A stretch of DNA of 64,000 nt from Flavisphingomonas formosensis (lineage in GTDB: Bacteria > Pseudomonadota > Alphaproteobacteria > Sphingomonadales > Sphingomonadaceae). The DNA lies in NCBI RefSeq assembly GCF_009755815.1, contig NZ_WRPK01000009.1, positions 124,001 to 188,000 of the forward strand, given 5' to 3'. The number at the start of each line of letters is the position of its first letter. The stretch's first letter is position 1. The notes below the pieces were generated by a model. It was not told the DNA's origin, did not search any database, and worked only from the letters and a program-made list of their open reading frames with translations. Positions 62,790 through 64,000 of the stretch are shown here, piece after piece. Position numbers and translations under genes: made by a program.

Positions 62790-63899
62790 TCAGGACCGGG
62801 CCGCCGCATTGAGCATCTGGTTGGGCGTTCGGAGGTCGACCTCGTATTCGAACCTGTCGGTCATCGCAGGTACCACGTCCGCCGCGTCGACATAGAATTG
62901 CTCGTACCAGCGGCGGAGTTGATAGATCGGCCCGCAAAATTCGGTGAGCACCGGAGCGTCTATTCTGGCTTTGGTCTGCCAGATGCCGACATCCTGGAGA
63001 AATGTGTCGACGGCCGCCTTCGCTACCGCCCGACCGAGCGCGATGCTCTCGTCCGTGGAGACGCCTTCGATGCGCCGCGTGGTGATGCCGACGTGTAGCG
63101 CAAAGCTGTTCGGCGTAATCGGGTAATGAGCGTTGATCAGATAGAGCTCGACGGGCTTACCGAGATGATCGACCGTCTGACTGACGATCATATATGCCGG
63201 ACCATAATAGGTTGCCGTGCTTTCGAACGAGAAAGCCGCCGTCCCGTCGTTGTTCCCCCGCCCATCGTCCGCGCTCAGCGCTTGGAAGGTGCCGCTCTGG
63301 GTGGCCATGTGCCGCTCGAAGACATTTACGAAGCGAGTCCCTTCCAGTCCATGGACGAGCTTGAAATGCATCGCATCGGCGACGTTGTCGATGAGTTCGC
63401 GGCAGTTGGCGGGGATGTGGATGGTCTGCCACTCCCAGGGGGTGCACTCGCCGTTCACCACGGCGTCGATCGCGGGAATGGCCACTTCGGAAGGCGGCTG
63501 CTTCTGCTCGGGATCGTGATAGACGAACAACTGCTCGTTCTGCTCCATCACCGGCCAGGACTTCGTCTTGGCCTTGCGCGGAATGCGAGGCGAATAGGGG
63601 ATGTGCGCGCATTCGCCCTTGCCGTTCCACTGCCATCCGTGAAACGGGCAGGCGACGGTGCCCTCGATAATGGCACCGGTGCCGAGGTCGGCGCCCATGT
63701 GCGGGCAATAACCGTCCAGAACGGCCATGCGGCCGTCCGCCTGCTCGAACGCCACCAGCTTGGTTCCGAAGATCTCCAGCGTATGGGGCCGGCCGTCCTT
63801 GAACGGTGCTGAAAGACCCAGGCAGTGCCAACCCCGGGCATAACGTCGGGGAGGCTCGTTGCCGGCGAGCTGTCCCCGTTCTGGTGCAGCTTTGTCCAA
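62790..63899 (-). CDS. Rieske non-heme iron oxygenase, KshA-like
   Basis: 369 residues. Rieske ligands C65-x-H67 and C84-x2-H87 (YCPHMGADL and CPFHGW). Iron motif RELIDNVADAMHFKLVHG gives D175, H178 and H183. It resembles 3-ketosteroid 9-alpha-hydroxylase oxygenases and the protein at 19410, but the two are clearly diverged. It is convergent with the lyase operon and starts about 100 bp from the window edge, where no upstream gene is visible. Confidence 0.92.
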   Translation of the reverse strand: MDKAAPERGQLAGNEPPRRYARGWHCLGLSAPFKDGRPHTLEIFGTKLVAFEQADGRMAVLDGYCPHMGADLGTGAIIEGTVACPFHGWQWNGKGECAHIPYSPRIPRKAKTKSWPVMEQNEQLFVYHDPEQKQPPSEVAIPAIDAVVNGECTPWEWQTIHIPANCRELIDNVADAMHFKLVHGLEGTRFVNVFERHMATQSGTFQALSADDGRGNNDGTAAFSFESTATYYGPAYMIVSQTVDHLGKPVELYLINAHYPITPNSFALHVGITTRRIEGVSTDESIALGRAVAKAAVDTFLQDVGIWQTKARIDAPVLTEFCGPIYQLRRWYEQFYVDAADVVPAMTDRFEYEVDLRTPNQMLNAAARS

Positions 63900-64000
63900 T
63901 TAAACTATCCTCTCTCCCACAGGGAAGCCGAGGTTGCGGAAGGCCCCCGGTTCCCTAATGATTTAGCGACGAGGCTAACGGCCCCGTCGCGCACCGGAAG

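Noticed and set aside
1-64000. CRISPR arrays, rRNA genes, phage structural genes, plasmid replication genes
   Set aside because: No regularly spaced direct repeats, rRNA-like sequence, capsid/tail genes or rep/par partition genes were recognised.

Overview
This 64 kb window looks like chromosomal or large-plasmid DNA from a GC-rich alphaproteobacterium, most likely a sphingomonad (Sphingomonas/Sphingobium/Novosphingobium type). The evidence is the gene set: TonB-dependent receptors lying inside catabolic clusters, several Rieske oxygenases, many short-chain dehydrogenases (SDRs), MaoC and EthD proteins, an NodT-type outer membrane factor, several type II toxin-antitoxin modules, and frequent TTG/GTG starts. 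This is inference from content; no marker gene fixes the genus.

Layout. (1) 1-22.8 kb is catabolic: a phosphotransferase, SDR, two MDR-type dehydrogenases, MaoC, acyl-CoA ligase, three-domain-type Rieske oxygenase, a TonB receptor, three consecutive SDRs, EthD, a second MaoC, then an XRE regulator divergent from a KshA-like Rieske oxygenase followed by an SDR without its catalytic Tyr, a SnoaL protein and a PhyH dioxygenase. Eroded relics (ADH, enoyl-CoA hydratase/CoA-transferase chimera, alpha/beta hydrolase, transposase) lie between the intact genes. (2) 22.8-29.7 kb is a mobile-element and toxin-antitoxin belt: IS21, IS3, IS110 and IS-end pieces, ParDE, tRNA-Leu(CAA), a broken integrase, and VapBC with a frameshifted toxin. 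(3) 29.7-42.9 kb is a coherent catabolic/transport cluster: Lrp and ornithine cyclodeaminase-like genes, a 900-residue MalT-type LuxR regulator, a TonB receptor, a secreted amidohydrolase, a HyuA-like protein, a DUF917 protein and an NCS1 permease. The last three overlap as one operon. GGGTAAT-type motifs recur in the two promoter regions of this cluster. (4) 42.9-45.6 kb holds two more toxin-antitoxin modules, an integrase relic and an IS relic. (5) 45.6-52.5 kb is a two-component system divergent from an outer membrane factor-MacA-MacB efflux operon. (6) 52.6-54.7 kb is a BamA 3' fragment cut by an IS3 element that itself carries an IS5 insertion. (7) 54.8-64 kb holds AraC and LysR regulators, SDRs, two decayed genes, and a LeuC-like/LeuD-like/isocitrate-lyase-family cassette next to another KshA-like Rieske oxygenase.

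How it may work together (inference): Rieske oxygenases and SDRs would oxidise a hydrophobic cyclic substrate taken up by the TonB receptors. CoA ligase, MaoC and MDR enzymes would process acyl-CoA products. The aconitase-like hydratase plus lyase could cleave a branched malate-type acid to pyruvate- and propionate-type products. The 29.7-42.9 kb cluster looks dedicated to a cyclic amide, hydantoin-like or related nitrogenous compound. The many relics show that the catabolic region has been repeatedly rearranged.
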